Translations under genes and position numbers: made by a program
The notes under the pieces: generated by a model
Database searches by the model: none
Seen by the model: the letters and a program-made list of their open reading frames with translations, nothing else
What the model was told of the DNA's origin: nothing
DNA from: Streptomyces sp. NBRC 110028
Lineage (GTDB): Bacteria; Actinomycetota; Actinomycetes; Streptomycetales; Streptomycetaceae
Reading direction: 5' to 3'
NCBI RefSeq assembly: GCF_001417735.1
Contig: NZ_BBUZ01000034.1
Coordinates: forward strand, 1 to 64,000
Length of the DNA stretch: 64,000 nucleotides
Shown here: positions 24,451-32,441 of the stretch, piece after piece
Numbering within the stretch: the stretch's first letter is position 1
Layout of the letters: each line of letters opens with the position of its first letter

Positions 24451-25269
24451 TCAGTGGTCCGACAGCAACCCCAGTTCCACCGCCCGCGCCCCCGCCTGGA
24501 AGCGGGACCCGGCCCCCAGCTCCCGCATCGTCTCCGCGACATACCGGCGGTAGGTCCGCAGGGACACCTGCATCTCGCGCGCCGCCACCTCATCGGTGTG
24601 GCCGGTGCGCAGGCATTCCAGGACGCGCCGCGTGGAGGTGGGGCACAGCCGCCCGCCCAGCCGCGGATAGTCCTCGAGCGCCACGGCGTTCCCCCAGGTC
24701 CCCGCGAACATCAGCTCCAGGGCCTGCACCGCGGCGGGGTCCTCGACGAGCGACGCCTGCCGCCCGCCGCCCCGCGCCGGGTCCGGCGGTTCGTTCCGTA
24801 CGTAGACGATCTGGCCGTCGATGAACAGCGTCTCCGGTAACTCGCCGTCACAGACGCGGACTTCGCAGCGCGGGTCGGTGCGCGCCAGCGCCCGCACCCG
24901 GGCCGCGTCCAGCGCCCGCGGCAGGCACAGCAGCCGCACCGCGCGGCGCCCCCGGCCGCCCCGGGCGGGCCGGGCCAGCGCCGCGCAGACGACCTCCGAC
25001 TGCTCCTCACCGCCCGACAGGACGACGCTCACGGTCCGTTCGGCCCCGTCCACGAGGGTGTCGACGACCTCGGCGAGCGGCACCTGCCCGAGGGCCTTCC
25101 CCGCCCAGGAGTCCTGGGCCAGCTCACGCCGGTGCCGGGTCACCGTGGATTCGATCAGATCGCGGGCGGCCAGCAGGGCCCGCTCGACATAGTCACCGGG
25201 CAGGTCGGGGGCCGAGGAGTCCGCCTCACGCTCAGGAGAAGGCTCGGACCTCGTCACAAGACCAACCAT
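24451..25269 (-). CDS. LuxR-type HTH regulator 3, TTA-containing
   Basis: A 272-residue regulator with the same plan as the other two: an N-terminal domain containing LLAARDLIESTVTRHRREL and a C-terminal LuxR-like HTH with VSLRTYRRYVAETMREL and SRFQAGARAVELGLL. ATG 25269 follows AGGGGAAG. Codon 144 (24838-24840) is TTA. Three such regulators around one PKS cluster suggest a cascade or hetero-oligomer. Confidence 0.88.
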   Translation of the reverse strand: MVGLVTRSEPSPEREADSSAPDLPGDYVERALLAARDLIESTVTRHRRELAQDSWAGKALGQVPLAEVVDTLVDGAERTVSVVLSGGEEQSEVVCAALARPARGGRGRRAVRLLCLPRALDAARVRALARTDPRCEVRVCDGELPETLFIDGQIVYVRNEPPDPARGGGRQASLVEDPAAVQALELMFAGTWGNAVALEDYPRLGGRLCPTSTRRVLECLRTGHTDEVAAREMQVSLRTYRRYVAETMRELGAGSRFQAGARAVELGLLSDH

Positions 25270-25619
25270 GACTTCCCCTGCAGGGCGACAGTTACCCAGG
25301 TGTGCGAATACCAGCCTGGCTCTTGGAATTCCCGTGCCTCAATAGCGGAGGCAGCATGGTGCGAAATCACTGATGACAGTAATTCGCGCACAGCGACGAC
25401 GTCAACGCGGGGCGTGAAGTAAAGAATGGACCAAGTCCGGCGCGTCAGGGTGCGCCACGGCGCTCGACCTCCCGTCAAGCGACCCGATGTGTCATCAAGT
25501 TACGAACCGTCAGCTCACCGACCGCCCATCCGGACACGATCAGTCGCGACCGGCAACGCTCTGCCACAAACGAAAGCGACCGTGTCCGGTTGCTGCCACT
25601 GTCCCCGAACGGACCCGGT
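25270..25619. other. 350-bp intergenic region at the probable right edge of the PKS cluster
   Basis: I find no supportable gene. It is visibly less GC-rich than its surroundings around 25310-25420 and must hold the promoter of regulator 3. Confidence 0.5.
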
Positions 25620-26012
25620 TCACTGCGGGCCGAAACTGATCGGACCGTGGAAGTCACGGCCCTGGATGACCGGGCCCGAGGCGGTCCCGGAGAAGGTGTT
25701 GTGCACCGAACCCGCCTCCCGCTCGGCCGGTCGGCCGAACTCCCGCAGCCAGGCGGCCAGATCGCGCCCGAACTCCGGGTCCCGCCCGGCCCGTTCGACC
25801 AGCAGGTCGGCCAGCCGGCGCAGCCTCTCCTCGTCGTCGTACGGAATGGCGACCGGCTCGGGCTCGCCCACCGGCTCGGCGTCACCGCGCCGCCACACCC
25901 GGCGGACCAGCGCGCCGAGCGATTCCATGGCCCGCCGCCCCGCCTCGCCCCCGGCGCCCGACACCGCCGAGTTGACCGCCGCGACCAGCGCTCCCGCTGT
26001 CACCGGATCCAT
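25620..26012 (-). CDS. Small protein ending in a putative amyloid-signalling-like motif
   Basis: A 130-residue protein of unknown function. The N-terminus is Ala/Gly/Val-rich (VAAVNSAVSGAGG), followed by a charged helical region with DDEERLRRLADLLVERAG. The C-terminus carries a short Gly/Gln motif with core VIQGRDFHGPISF preceded by FSGTA. A near-copy is encoded just upstream of the NB-ARC gene start codon (34224-34289). In bacterial NLR systems, effectors carry such motifs at the C-terminus and receptors at the N-terminus; assignment of this protein as an effector is inference. ATG 26012 follows GGGGGAGG. Confidence 0.65.
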   Translation of the reverse strand: MDPVTAGALVAAVNSAVSGAGGEAGRRAMESLGALVRRVWRRGDAEPVGEPEPVAIPYDDEERLRRLADLLVERAGRDPEFGRDLAAWLREFGRPAEREAGSVHNTFSGTASGPVIQGRDFHGPISFGPQ

Positions 26013-26061
26013 GGAACCTCCCCCTGCCGCTCCGTCGACTCCACGCTAGCGGCGCCGGCGC

Positions 26062-26463
26062 TCACCGATCCACCGTTTCGGCACACAGCGTGAACCAGAC
26101 CGTCTTGCCGCTGCCGTGAAGATCCGTACCCCACTCGTCGGCGGTCTTGCTGAGCAGGAACATCCCGCGCCCGCACTCCGAGAGGAAGTCCGGCTCCTTG
26201 GCCACCGGCAGTGAGGGCTCGGTGTCGGTGACGGCGGCGCGTATCCCGCGCGGGCGGTTCTCAAGCGTCAGCACGCAGTCGGGCGAGGCCGCGTGCTTGT
26301 GGACGTTGGACAGCAGCTCGGTGACGCACATCGCCGCGGGCGTGATCAGCTCCTCACGCCCCCACAGCCGCAGCCGGGCACCGACGGCGCGGCGCACCTC
26401 GGCGAGTTCCTGCGGGTGGACACGGAGGCGAAGCTCGTACCGCTGCGGGATGTTGTCTGCCAT
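26062..26463 (-). CDS. RsbW-like ATP-binding anti-sigma-type protein
   Basis: A 133-residue HATPase_c (GHKL) single-domain protein. It shows the N-box ELLSNVHKHA, the G1-like DTEPSLP and the G2 region GRGMFLLSKTADEWG. Such proteins are stand-alone serine kinases or anti-sigma factors. Divergent from the XRE regulator at 26620 and followed by DUF397, it completes a whiJ/abaA-type signalling set of the kind known to modulate Streptomyces development. A second set lies at 37712-39412. Confidence 0.86.
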   Translation of the reverse strand: MADNIPQRYELRLRVHPQELAEVRRAVGARLRLWGREELITPAAMCVTELLSNVHKHAASPDCVLTLENRPRGIRAAVTDTEPSLPVAKEPDFLSECGRGMFLLSKTADEWGTDLHGSGKTVWFTLCAETVDR

Positions 26464-26619
26464 ATGACCCGGGGCCCTCCGATGCGCGGCGCACTGCCGC
26501 CGTCTCGCAAGAGCGATCCTGACCCATCGGGAGCGTCACTCGCAATGTTTCGACCCATTGCCTCAAGACTGGCATATGCCGCCTGGTCGCCCCAGTTGGC
26601 GATAGGCCAGACTGACGGC

Positions 26620-27504
26620 ATGTCCTACCAGCCAGTGCCCACCGTACGGCGCAGGCGTCTGGGGTCGACTCTGCGGAAGCTGCGCACCGAAGCGGGGATG
26701 ACACTGGACGCGGCCGCCGAAGCGCTCAACGCGACCGCGAACGGTTCCCCGGGCGCCCGCCACTGGACCGCACCCAAGCTCTCACGCATCGAGAACGCCA
26801 ACGCGACCATCCGCACCACCGAAGTCGAGATCCTGCTGCGGGCGTACCAGGTCACCGACCGCGACATCCGGATCGCGCTGGAGGGGCTGGCCAAGGACGC
26901 GGGCAAACGCGGCTGGTGGCAGACGTACCGCGGAGTCGTCGCGCCCGCCTACGCCGACTACATATCGCTGGAGTCGGACGCCGACTCCGTCCGCGACTAC
27001 GCCCCGCTGGTCGTCCCCGGGCTGCTCCAGACGTCCGAATACGCGCGCGAGACGATCGCCGCGAACGCCCGGGCGCGCAGCGCGGCCGAGGTGAGCGCCC
27101 TCGCCGAGGTGCGGCTCGCCCGCCAGGCCGTGCTCACCCGCCCGGACACCCCGCTCAAGCTGTGGGCCGTCATCCACGAGACGGCGCTGCGCCGCCGGTT
27201 CGCCGACCGCCCGGCCATCATGGCCGACCAGCTGCGCCGGCTGCTGGACGTCGCGGACTGGCCGACGGTGACGCTCCAGGTGATGCCGATCGACGCGGCA
27301 CCCAACCCGGGGGACGCCGGCGCGTTCACACTCGTGGGCTTCCCCGGTCCGATGCCGGATGTGGTCTCCCAGGAGAACCTGCGGGGCCCCACGTACGTCG
27401 AAGGAGTCGACGACGTCAACGTTTTCGTCGACGCCTTCGGCCGCATCGCCGACAGCGCGCTGTCACCGGATGCGACGAAGGGCCTCATCGCAGATCTCGT
27501 ATGA
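26620..27504 (+). CDS. XRE-family regulator with DUF5753 domain
   Basis: A 294-residue protein with an N-terminal helix-turn-helix (about residues 12-75; LGSTLRKLRTEAGMTLDAAA) and a long DUF5753 sensor domain, recognised by VPGLLQTSEYAR and VTLQVMPIDA. Its stop overlaps a possible DUF397 start (ATGA), although a second ATG 21 bp further in has a better ribosome site. These regulators act with the adjacent DUF397 protein and often an RsbW-like kinase. Confidence 0.92.
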   Translation: MSYQPVPTVRRRRLGSTLRKLRTEAGMTLDAAAEALNATANGSPGARHWTAPKLSRIENANATIRTTEVEILLRAYQVTDRDIRIALEGLAKDAGKRGWWQTYRGVVAPAYADYISLESDADSVRDYAPLVVPGLLQTSEYARETIAANARARSAAEVSALAEVRLARQAVLTRPDTPLKLWAVIHETALRRRFADRPAIMADQLRRLLDVADWPTVTLQVMPIDAAPNPGDAGAFTLVGFPGPMPDVVSQENLRGPTYVEGVDDVNVFVDAFGRIADSALSPDATKGLIADLV

Positions 27505-27521
27505 GAAAGAGGGCCCCACAC

Positions 27522-27746
27522 ATGAACACCTCATGTACCTCTGCCCCGTTCGCCGGTAACCAGCACCGTCCCCGCTGGCGCAAGTCCTCGTACTCCGTGG
27601 GCGAGGGCCAGTGCGTGGAGATCGCCGCCAGCGGCGGACGGCTCCTGATCCGGGAGAGCGACGACCCGGGCGTGGTCCTGACCACGGCCCCGGCGACGCT
27701 CGCCGCCTTCCTGCGGGGTGCGAAGGCGGGCACGTTCGACGCGTGA
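27522..27746 (+). CDS. DUF397 small regulatory protein
   Basis: A 74-residue DUF397 protein with WRKSSYSVGEGQCVEIA and IRESDDPG, the family hallmarks. ATG 27522 is preferred because of AGAGGG upstream; the overlapping ATG at 27501 would add seven residues. It is the partner of the XRE regulator and is followed by a strong hairpin terminator. Confidence 0.92.
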   Translation: MNTSCTSAPFAGNQHRPRWRKSSYSVGEGQCVEIAASGGRLLIRESDDPGVVLTTAPATLAAFLRGAKAGTFDA

Positions 27747-27761
27747 CGCAAGCCGATGAAC

Positions 27762-27789
27762 GGCCGCCCGGCCTCACGGCCGGGCGGCC
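27762..27789 (+). terminator. Strong hairpin between DUF397 and the LPMO
   Basis: A perfect 12-bp stem (GGCCGCCCGGCC / GGCCGGGCGGCC) with a TCAC loop, followed by CTTTCC. Lying between convergent genes it may serve both. Confidence 0.85.
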
Positions 27790-27832
27790 CTTTCCGTAGC
27801 GGCCCTGTCCGTAGCGGCCCTTTCCGTAGCGG
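27788..27832. repeat. Three 15-bp tandem repeats
   Basis: CCCTTTCCGTAGCGG repeated three times with one substitution in the middle unit, between the terminator and the LPMO stop codon. Confidence 0.85.
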
Positions 27833-27841
27833 CGCGGGCCG

Positions 27842-28435
27842 TCAGAACTGCACGTCCGAGCACGCGTAGAACGCGTTCCCGGTGTCCGCGATGGTCCAGA
27901 CGGCGAGGATCACATGCCGCCCGGTCATCCCGCTCGGGATCGTCCCCGAGTGCGAGAGCGTGGACGGCGGCCGCTGCCCGTTGTACGGCACGGTCAGGAA
28001 GGGCTGGGACTGGAGGCTGGAGCGGGTCACCTTGGTGCTCGGATTCCAGCCGTTCTTGGTGATGTAGTACCTGAAGTCCGTGGTCGCGTGCGAGGCCGTG
28101 AACCGCCAGTTGAAGGTGTAGCTCTTCCCGGCGGTCAGCCTGGTCGCCGGCCACGCCCCGCCGCGCGGATCGTCGAGCTGGGCGAACCGGCTGTTGCCGC
28201 CCGCACAGATCGTCCCGTCCGCGGGCCCGCCCGACGGGAACCCCTTGGGCCCTTCCACGCTCTGCGGCTCGTACTGGATCTCGCCACAGTTGGCGACGGT
28301 CCCGCCGGCGCACAGCTTCTGCCTGCTGATCGGTGAGTCGGTGTAGCCGTGACTGCTGGCGCTGCCGCCGGTCGCGAGGACGGTGACCGCCGCGAGCCCG
28401 ATACCGACGACGGCGGCGCGGATCTTCTTGCGCAT
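27842..28435 (-). CDS. Lytic polysaccharide monooxygenase (AA10), possibly LpmP-like
   Basis: A 197-residue secreted copper oxygenase. After a 28-residue signal peptide (cleavage at ASS/HGY) the mature protein starts with His29, which with His116 (TASHATTD) forms the histidine brace; AA10 features such as TFNWRFTASH and an aromatic near NAFYACSDVQF follow. In S. coelicolor a similar LPMO gene (lpmP) lies near cslA-glxA; here glxA is about 15 kb away with accessory DNA between. Substrate (chitin, cellulose or tip glycan) cannot be decided from sequence. Confidence 0.9.
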   Translation of the reverse strand: MRKKIRAAVVGIGLAAVTVLATGGSASSHGYTDSPISRQKLCAGGTVANCGEIQYEPQSVEGPKGFPSGGPADGTICAGGNSRFAQLDDPRGGAWPATRLTAGKSYTFNWRFTASHATTDFRYYITKNGWNPSTKVTRSSLQSQPFLTVPYNGQRPPSTLSHSGTIPSGMTGRHVILAVWTIADTGNAFYACSDVQF

Positions 28436-28593
28436 GCTTCGCTCCTGAAGACGTGGGGAGTGCTTCTGCGAGCCGTGCGATGCGGTCTAGACCAAGTCGG
28501 AGCGTAGCCAGGTCGCCTGGTCATGTCCATACCAAATGCAGCAGGCTGGTTCGGACCACGCTCCGAGGTCCGGTAGGATTCCGTCGTCAGCAG

Positions 28594-28667
28594 GCGCCGC
28601 TAGCTCAGTTGGTTAGAGCAGCTGACTCTTAATCAGCGGGTCCGGGGTTCGAGTCCCTGGCGGCGCA
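28594..28667 (+). tRNA. tRNA-Lys (anticodon CTT)
   Basis: A 74-nt cloverleaf: acceptor arms GCGCCGC and GCGGCGC pair fully, the D-loop TAGCTCAGTTGGTTAGAGC, anticodon loop CTCTTAA between GCTGA and TCAGC, and a standard GGTTCGAGTCC T-arm. The anticodon at positions 34-36 is CTT. Confidence 0.97.
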
Positions 28668-28689
28668 CCTGGTTTTACGTCACTGACCT

Positions 28690-28718
28690 GGGGTTTCCTG
28701 GCTCGTCCGGGAAACCCC
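28690..28718 (+). terminator. Hairpin after tRNA-Lys
   Basis: GGGGTTTCC and GGAAACCCC form a perfect nine-base-pair stem with an 11-nt loop, 22 bases downstream of the tRNA. Confidence 0.7.
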
Positions 28719-28801
28719 GATCGTGTTTACGCGGCAAGTGCTCTCCCTGTGCGACGGCCCCTCCCCCTGCGCGACAACGCGGACTCGGGCGCCGACGACG
28801 G

Positions 28802-29365
28802 TCAGGCCGCCCGCCGGGCCGCCCGCCATTCCGGCGCGAGCACCGACCAGATCTCCATGTCCGCCCGCTTCCCCCGGCACAGGAAGCTCTCCCGCAGCAC
28901 GCCGTCCTTCGTCATCCCGAGCCGCCGGGCCACGGCGATGCTGGGCTCGTTCGCCGCCGAGACGTGCCACTCCACCCGGTGGATGCCCCGCTCCTCGACG
29001 GCCCAATCGATGATCACGCGGCAGGCCCTGGTCACCAGCCCCCGGCCCACCGCCGACGGCTCCAGCCAGCAGCCCGCCTCGGCCGTCCCCTGCGCGAGGT
29101 CCATCGTCCGGAACAGGACCCCGCCGACCAGCTTGTCGTCCGTCCAGATCCCGTAGATCCGGCCGGTGTCCGTCGCGGCCTTCTTCGCGTACGACTCGAG
29201 GAACGTCCGGCTCGACGCCAGGTCCGTGACGACATCGGCCAGCCCGACGTGCCGCCCGATGAGATCCCGTCCCCGCTCCATGTGGGCCAGGAACTCCTCG
29301 GCCTGCCACGGTTCGAGCGGACGCAGCTCCGCGCCGTCGTCCCCCAGGGATATCGCGTACATCAT
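28802..29365 (-). CDS. GNAT acetyltransferase (RimJ/RimL type)
   Basis: A 187-residue N-acetyltransferase. Acetyl-CoA binding is indicated by VGRGLVTRACRVIIDWAVEE (motif A) and the motif B region NEPSIAVARRLGM, followed by FLCRGKRADMEIWSVL as in RimL-like ribosomal-protein or small-molecule acetyltransferases. ATG 29365 has GGAGGGCG upstream; a longer frame to 29500 lacks a ribosome site. The substrate is unknown. Confidence 0.88.
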   Translation of the reverse strand: MMYAISLGDDGAELRPLEPWQAEEFLAHMERGRDLIGRHVGLADVVTDLASSRTFLESYAKKAATDTGRIYGIWTDDKLVGGVLFRTMDLAQGTAEAGCWLEPSAVGRGLVTRACRVIIDWAVEERGIHRVEWHVSAANEPSIAVARRLGMTKDGVLRESFLCRGKRADMEIWSVLAPEWRAARRAA

Positions 29366-29458
29366 CGCCCTCCACGCCCCAGCCCACCCCACGGTGGGAC
29401 GGATCTTCTCATGGGCGTCAGCGGCGGTACCGGTGGTTTTCCGGCGGCGCGAAGCACA

Positions 29459-29495
29459 CGAACGCCCCGGCGCGCTCAAGGCGCCGGGGCGTTCG
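29459..29495 (-). terminator. Perfect 15-bp hairpin downstream of the DUF642-like gene
   Basis: CGAACGCCCCGGCGC and its exact complement flank a GCTCAAG loop, 21 bases beyond the stop codon of the gene at 29516-30109. Confidence 0.88.
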
Positions 29496-29515
29496 CACAA
29501 CGGCGGGGCCGGCGA

Positions 29516-30109
29516 TCAGCCGCAGGAGGGGCACGGCTCGCAGTGGCGGACCGACACGTCGTCGATGACCGGCCCATAGGCGCCGGACACCGTGCTGGCG
29601 AAGGCCAGCGTCGTGGTGGCGCCGGTGGCCACGAAGGACACCTCGTGGGTCACGTAGCCCATGTTCGCGGTCGTCCTGCCGGTGACATCGAAGGTGAAGT
29701 CCTGGAAGTTCTGGCCGTCGACCAGCACCTTTCCGGTCCTCACGGCCGGACCGCCGGCCGGGTTACCGGCGAGCGAGTACGTCACCGTGTACCTCTTGCC
29801 CGGCACCGTGGTGAAGGTCTGGCTCACCCTGCCCGCGTCGCCCCCGTTGAGGTCGACGGACTGGTCCCCCTCGGCCGCCTGCCAGAACCCGGCCCCGATC
29901 AGGTCGACGTTCCCCCCGGTGACCTTCCACGGCCCGATGGACCCTCCCGTCCCCACATTCACGAAGGTGCCGGCCGCCATCCGGGGCGTTTCGAAGCTGC
30001 CGTCATCGAAATGGCTGGCCGCCGGCGCGGCCAGCGCGGCACCCGTACCGGTTCCCGTGAGAACACCGGCGATGATGACCGCGGCGACGAAAGTACGAAT
30101 GGGTGACAT
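29516..30109 (-). CDS. Secreted DUF642 / choice-of-anchor-type beta-sandwich protein
   Basis: A 197-residue exported protein. The signal peptide (residues 1-27, AALAAPA) is followed by SFETP, VGTGGSIGPWKV and AEGDQSVDLNGG, which match DUF642/choice-of-anchor C domains, galactose-binding-like beta-sandwiches. The end HCEPCPSCG supplies three clustered cysteines. ATG 30109 follows AGGAGGGG. A cell-wall or carbohydrate-binding role is likely, but no enzyme domain is present. Confidence 0.8.
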   Translation of the reverse strand: MSPIRTFVAAVIIAGVLTGTGTGAALAAPAASHFDDGSFETPRMAAGTFVNVGTGGSIGPWKVTGGNVDLIGAGFWQAAEGDQSVDLNGGDAGRVSQTFTTVPGKRYTVTYSLAGNPAGGPAVRTGKVLVDGQNFQDFTFDVTGRTTANMGYVTHEVSFVATGATTTLAFASTVSGAYGPVIDDVSVRHCEPCPSCG

Positions 30110-30301
30110 ATTCCCCTCCTGGATGAAAGATGCGCGAGCGTCTGAATTGACCGCCCGGACGAATCTCCCGCACCCCCCGACGGAGACCAAGACCGAGTCA
30201 CGGGCGCACGGTGGCGCGCGACGGCCCGAACTCCCCGGGCGCGCCGTCCAGTTGACGCACCCGCCCCTGAAGGGTCGCAGCCAAAGGGCGCCGGGGGGCC
30301 G

Positions 30302-30481
30302 TCAGCCCTCGGGGGTCTGCTGGAGCTTGGCGAGGGTCAGGACGTTGCCGCCGAAGCCCCAGCCGCCGTCGGTGACCTCCTCGACCAGGACCAGGGTGTT
30401 GGCCCGAGCCCGTTCGCCGTAGATCTCGGCGTACAGCTCGGTCGTGCGCGTGATGATCTTCTCGCCGCGCTCGTCGGCCCG
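30302..30481 (-). pseudogene. Truncated 4-oxalocrotonate-tautomerase-family gene (5' part missing)
   Basis: About 59 codons match the C-terminal two-thirds of a small tautomerase: ITRTTELYAEIYGERARA then TLVLVEEVTDGGWGFGGN. The N-terminus with the catalytic Pro is gone; upstream the frame runs into unrelated sequence. The break coincides with the broken 5' end of the gene on the other strand, indicating one deletion. Confidence 0.72.
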
Positions 30482-30487
30482 GCCCCG

Positions 30488-30937
30488 GCAGTGCGCGGCC
30501 CCGCGGCGAGCCTGGTCCACCGCTGGTTCACCGACCCCGGCGCCCGCGCCGTCTACCCGGCCGAGGACCACCCCCACCACTCCCGGGTCTTCGTCGCCGA
30601 CCTCCAGGCCGTCGCCGCCCGGCGCGGCGGTGACGCCACGGTGACCCGGCTGGTGGCCGAACTCCGGCACCGCAGCGAGGAGTTCGCGGCTCTCTGGGCC
30701 ACCCACGATGTCGCCCTCCGACGGGCCGACCACAAGCGCATCGTCCACCCCACGCCGGGCGTCATCGAAGTGGACTGCCACAGCCTGTTCAGCGAGGACG
30801 GCTGCCAGCGCCTCCTGTGGTTCACCGCCCCACCCGGCACCGAGGGCGCCTCCCAGCTCGAACTCCTCTCCGTCATCGGCACCCAGGACATGGAACCTGC
30901 CATCATGCCTGGGTGGAGATCGCCGAACTCGTCCTGA
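30488..30937 (+). pseudogene. Truncated XRE regulator: MmyB-like ligand-binding domain only
   Basis: About 148 codons match the C-terminal MmyB-type domain of XRE regulators: LVHRWFTDPGARAVYP, VAELRHRSEEFAALWATHDV, HPTPGVIEVDCHSL and RLLWFTAPPG. The N-terminal helix-turn-helix is missing. The family is often divergent from small oxidoreductase or tautomerase genes, which fits the truncated neighbour on the other strand. Confidence 0.8.
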
Positions 30938-31659
30938 AGTACATAGAGGCCCTGGCCTGGCCCTTGGTGACGGTGGGTCTGGTCTGGGGCTTGCGCAGCC
31001 ACATACGCGAGGCGTTTTCGCGGATGACCCGCTTGGAGACGCCGGCGGGCGCGATCGAGTTCGAGGCGCAGGTACGGGACGTACTGACCCGGGCGGAACA
31101 GGCCACCATCGCCGACGCGCCGAGGGGCCCCTACGGCCAAGGGGTGCCTACGCCACGTCCCCAGCCCTGGCCGCCGTACCCCGCGCCGGCCGGGGAGCGC
31201 GTGGAGGAAGGGCTGGGCCCTTCCGCACACGAGGAGCCCCCGGCACCGGCACAGTCATCACCACAGCCCCAGGCCCAGGCACCGGGGCCGGCACCGGGGC
31301 CGGCACCGGGGTCGGGGTTCCCGCAGGGGCCGCCGGCCCCACCGCTCGAGGACCCGTGGCCCCTCCCCCCGCAACCGCGGGTGGCCGCGTTCGAGGCACC
31401 TCCGCACTGGCACGAACAGCTCCAGGAAGCCCGGACCATAGCCGACGCGTCCCCCGTCGGAGCCATCATCACGGCGTGGAACGCGCTGCTCACCACGCTG
31501 CCGAACGACCTGCCGCCCGACATCGTCGTGGTCGTCAACCGGCTGCGCACCCTCCGCAACCGGGCCGTGCACCAAGCCGACACCGTCACACCGGGCGCGG
31601 CCCGGGACTTCGTCGAAAGTTGCCTTCACGTCGCCCGGCTGGCCGGGACACCGAGGTAG
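30913..31659 (+). CDS. Membrane-anchored protein with HEPN-like C-terminal domain
   Basis: A 248-residue protein from GTG 30913. It has one N-terminal membrane segment (ALAWPLVTVGLVWGL), a Pro/Ala-rich linker of roughly 90 residues with GPAPGPAPG repeats, and a helical C-terminal domain with VVNRLRTLRNRAVHQADTV. The RNRAVH hexamer has the Rx4-6H form of HEPN ribonucleases and resembles DUF4145. The family is often in defence or toxin systems; here activity is inferred only. The start overlaps the decayed MmyB frame and has a weak ribosome site. Confidence 0.6.
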   Translation: MEIAELVLKYIEALAWPLVTVGLVWGLRSHIREAFSRMTRLETPAGAIEFEAQVRDVLTRAEQATIADAPRGPYGQGVPTPRPQPWPPYPAPAGERVEEGLGPSAHEEPPAPAQSSPQPQAQAPGPAPGPAPGSGFPQGPPAPPLEDPWPLPPQPRVAAFEAPPHWHEQLQEARTIADASPVGAIITAWNALLTTLPNDLPPDIVVVVNRLRTLRNRAVHQADTVTPGAARDFVESCLHVARLAGTPR

Positions 31660-31670
31660 CTTCCGCGGAC

Positions 31671-32375
31671 ATGGCGATCGTTTCTCTTGAGAGGCTACGC
31701 GCCGGGCTGCGCGATCTGGCGGAGCCGGCCATCCGGGTCCAGCAGCTTCGCGTGCTCACCCCCGCCGACGACGACCAGCTGCTGGGCGTGCGGGTGCCCG
31801 CGGTACGGAAACTCGCCCGTGCCCACCGGGGGTTGACGCTGGACGACGTGGACGTGCTGCTGCACAGCCGGGTTCACGAGGAGCGGTTCGCCGGGCTCCT
31901 GGTACTGGCCGAACAGGTGCGCTCGACGCACGGCGCGGAACGCGGGACGCTGGTCGATTTCTCTCTGGGACGCACCACGTGCGTGGACAACTGGGACCTG
32001 GTGGACGGCTCCGCGCATGTCGTTCTGGGCCCCTGGCTGCTGGACGATCCGCCACGCTTCTGGGACGTGCTGGACGAGCTGGCCGCTTCCGCATGGCTGT
32101 GGGACCGCAGGATCGCGGTGGTCTCCACGCTGGCCCTGATCCGCGAGGGCCGCTTCCAGCCGACGTTTCACCTGGCGCTGACCCTGTGCCGGGATCCGGA
32201 GCCGCTGATCCACAAGGCGCTCGGCTGGATGCTGCGGGAGATCGGCCGCCGGGACGGGCCTCTGCTCGTGCGATTCCTCGACCAGCGTCTCGCCGAGCTG
32301 CCGCGCATCACGGTGCGCCACGCGACGGAACGGCTGGCGCCGGGCGACCGGGCGCGGTTCGTGAAAGGGCGGTAG
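31671..32375 (+). CDS. AlkD-like DNA alkylation repair protein
   Basis: A 234-residue all-helical HEAT-repeat protein of the AlkD family, which excises positively charged alkylated bases such as 3-methyladenine or 7-methylguanine. Diagnostic parts are LLGVRVPAVRKLAR, the TTCVDNWDLVDGSA segment with the conserved Trp-Asp, and EPLIHKALGWMLREIG. ATG 31671 starts 11 bases after the previous stop. Self-protection against an alkylating metabolite is possible for such genes, but nothing here ties it to one. Confidence 0.9.
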   Translation: MAIVSLERLRAGLRDLAEPAIRVQQLRVLTPADDDQLLGVRVPAVRKLARAHRGLTLDDVDVLLHSRVHEERFAGLLVLAEQVRSTHGAERGTLVDFSLGRTTCVDNWDLVDGSAHVVLGPWLLDDPPRFWDVLDELAASAWLWDRRIAVVSTLALIREGRFQPTFHLALTLCRDPEPLIHKALGWMLREIGRRDGPLLVRFLDQRLAELPRITVRHATERLAPGDRARFVKGR

Positions 32376-32441
32376 GGCTGCGGCCGACCGCGGTCCGGGT
32401 GGCTACGCTCGTCCCTCCACCGACCTACAGGGGAGCAGAGT

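Noticed and set aside
25254-25478. 74-codon minus-strand frame in the gap after regulator 3
   Set aside because: No ribosome site, no conserved motif, and it overlaps the probable promoter region.
28594-28667. tRNA-Lys as an integration site for the accessory region
   Set aside because: I saw no second copy of the tRNA 3' end and no integrase gene in the window.
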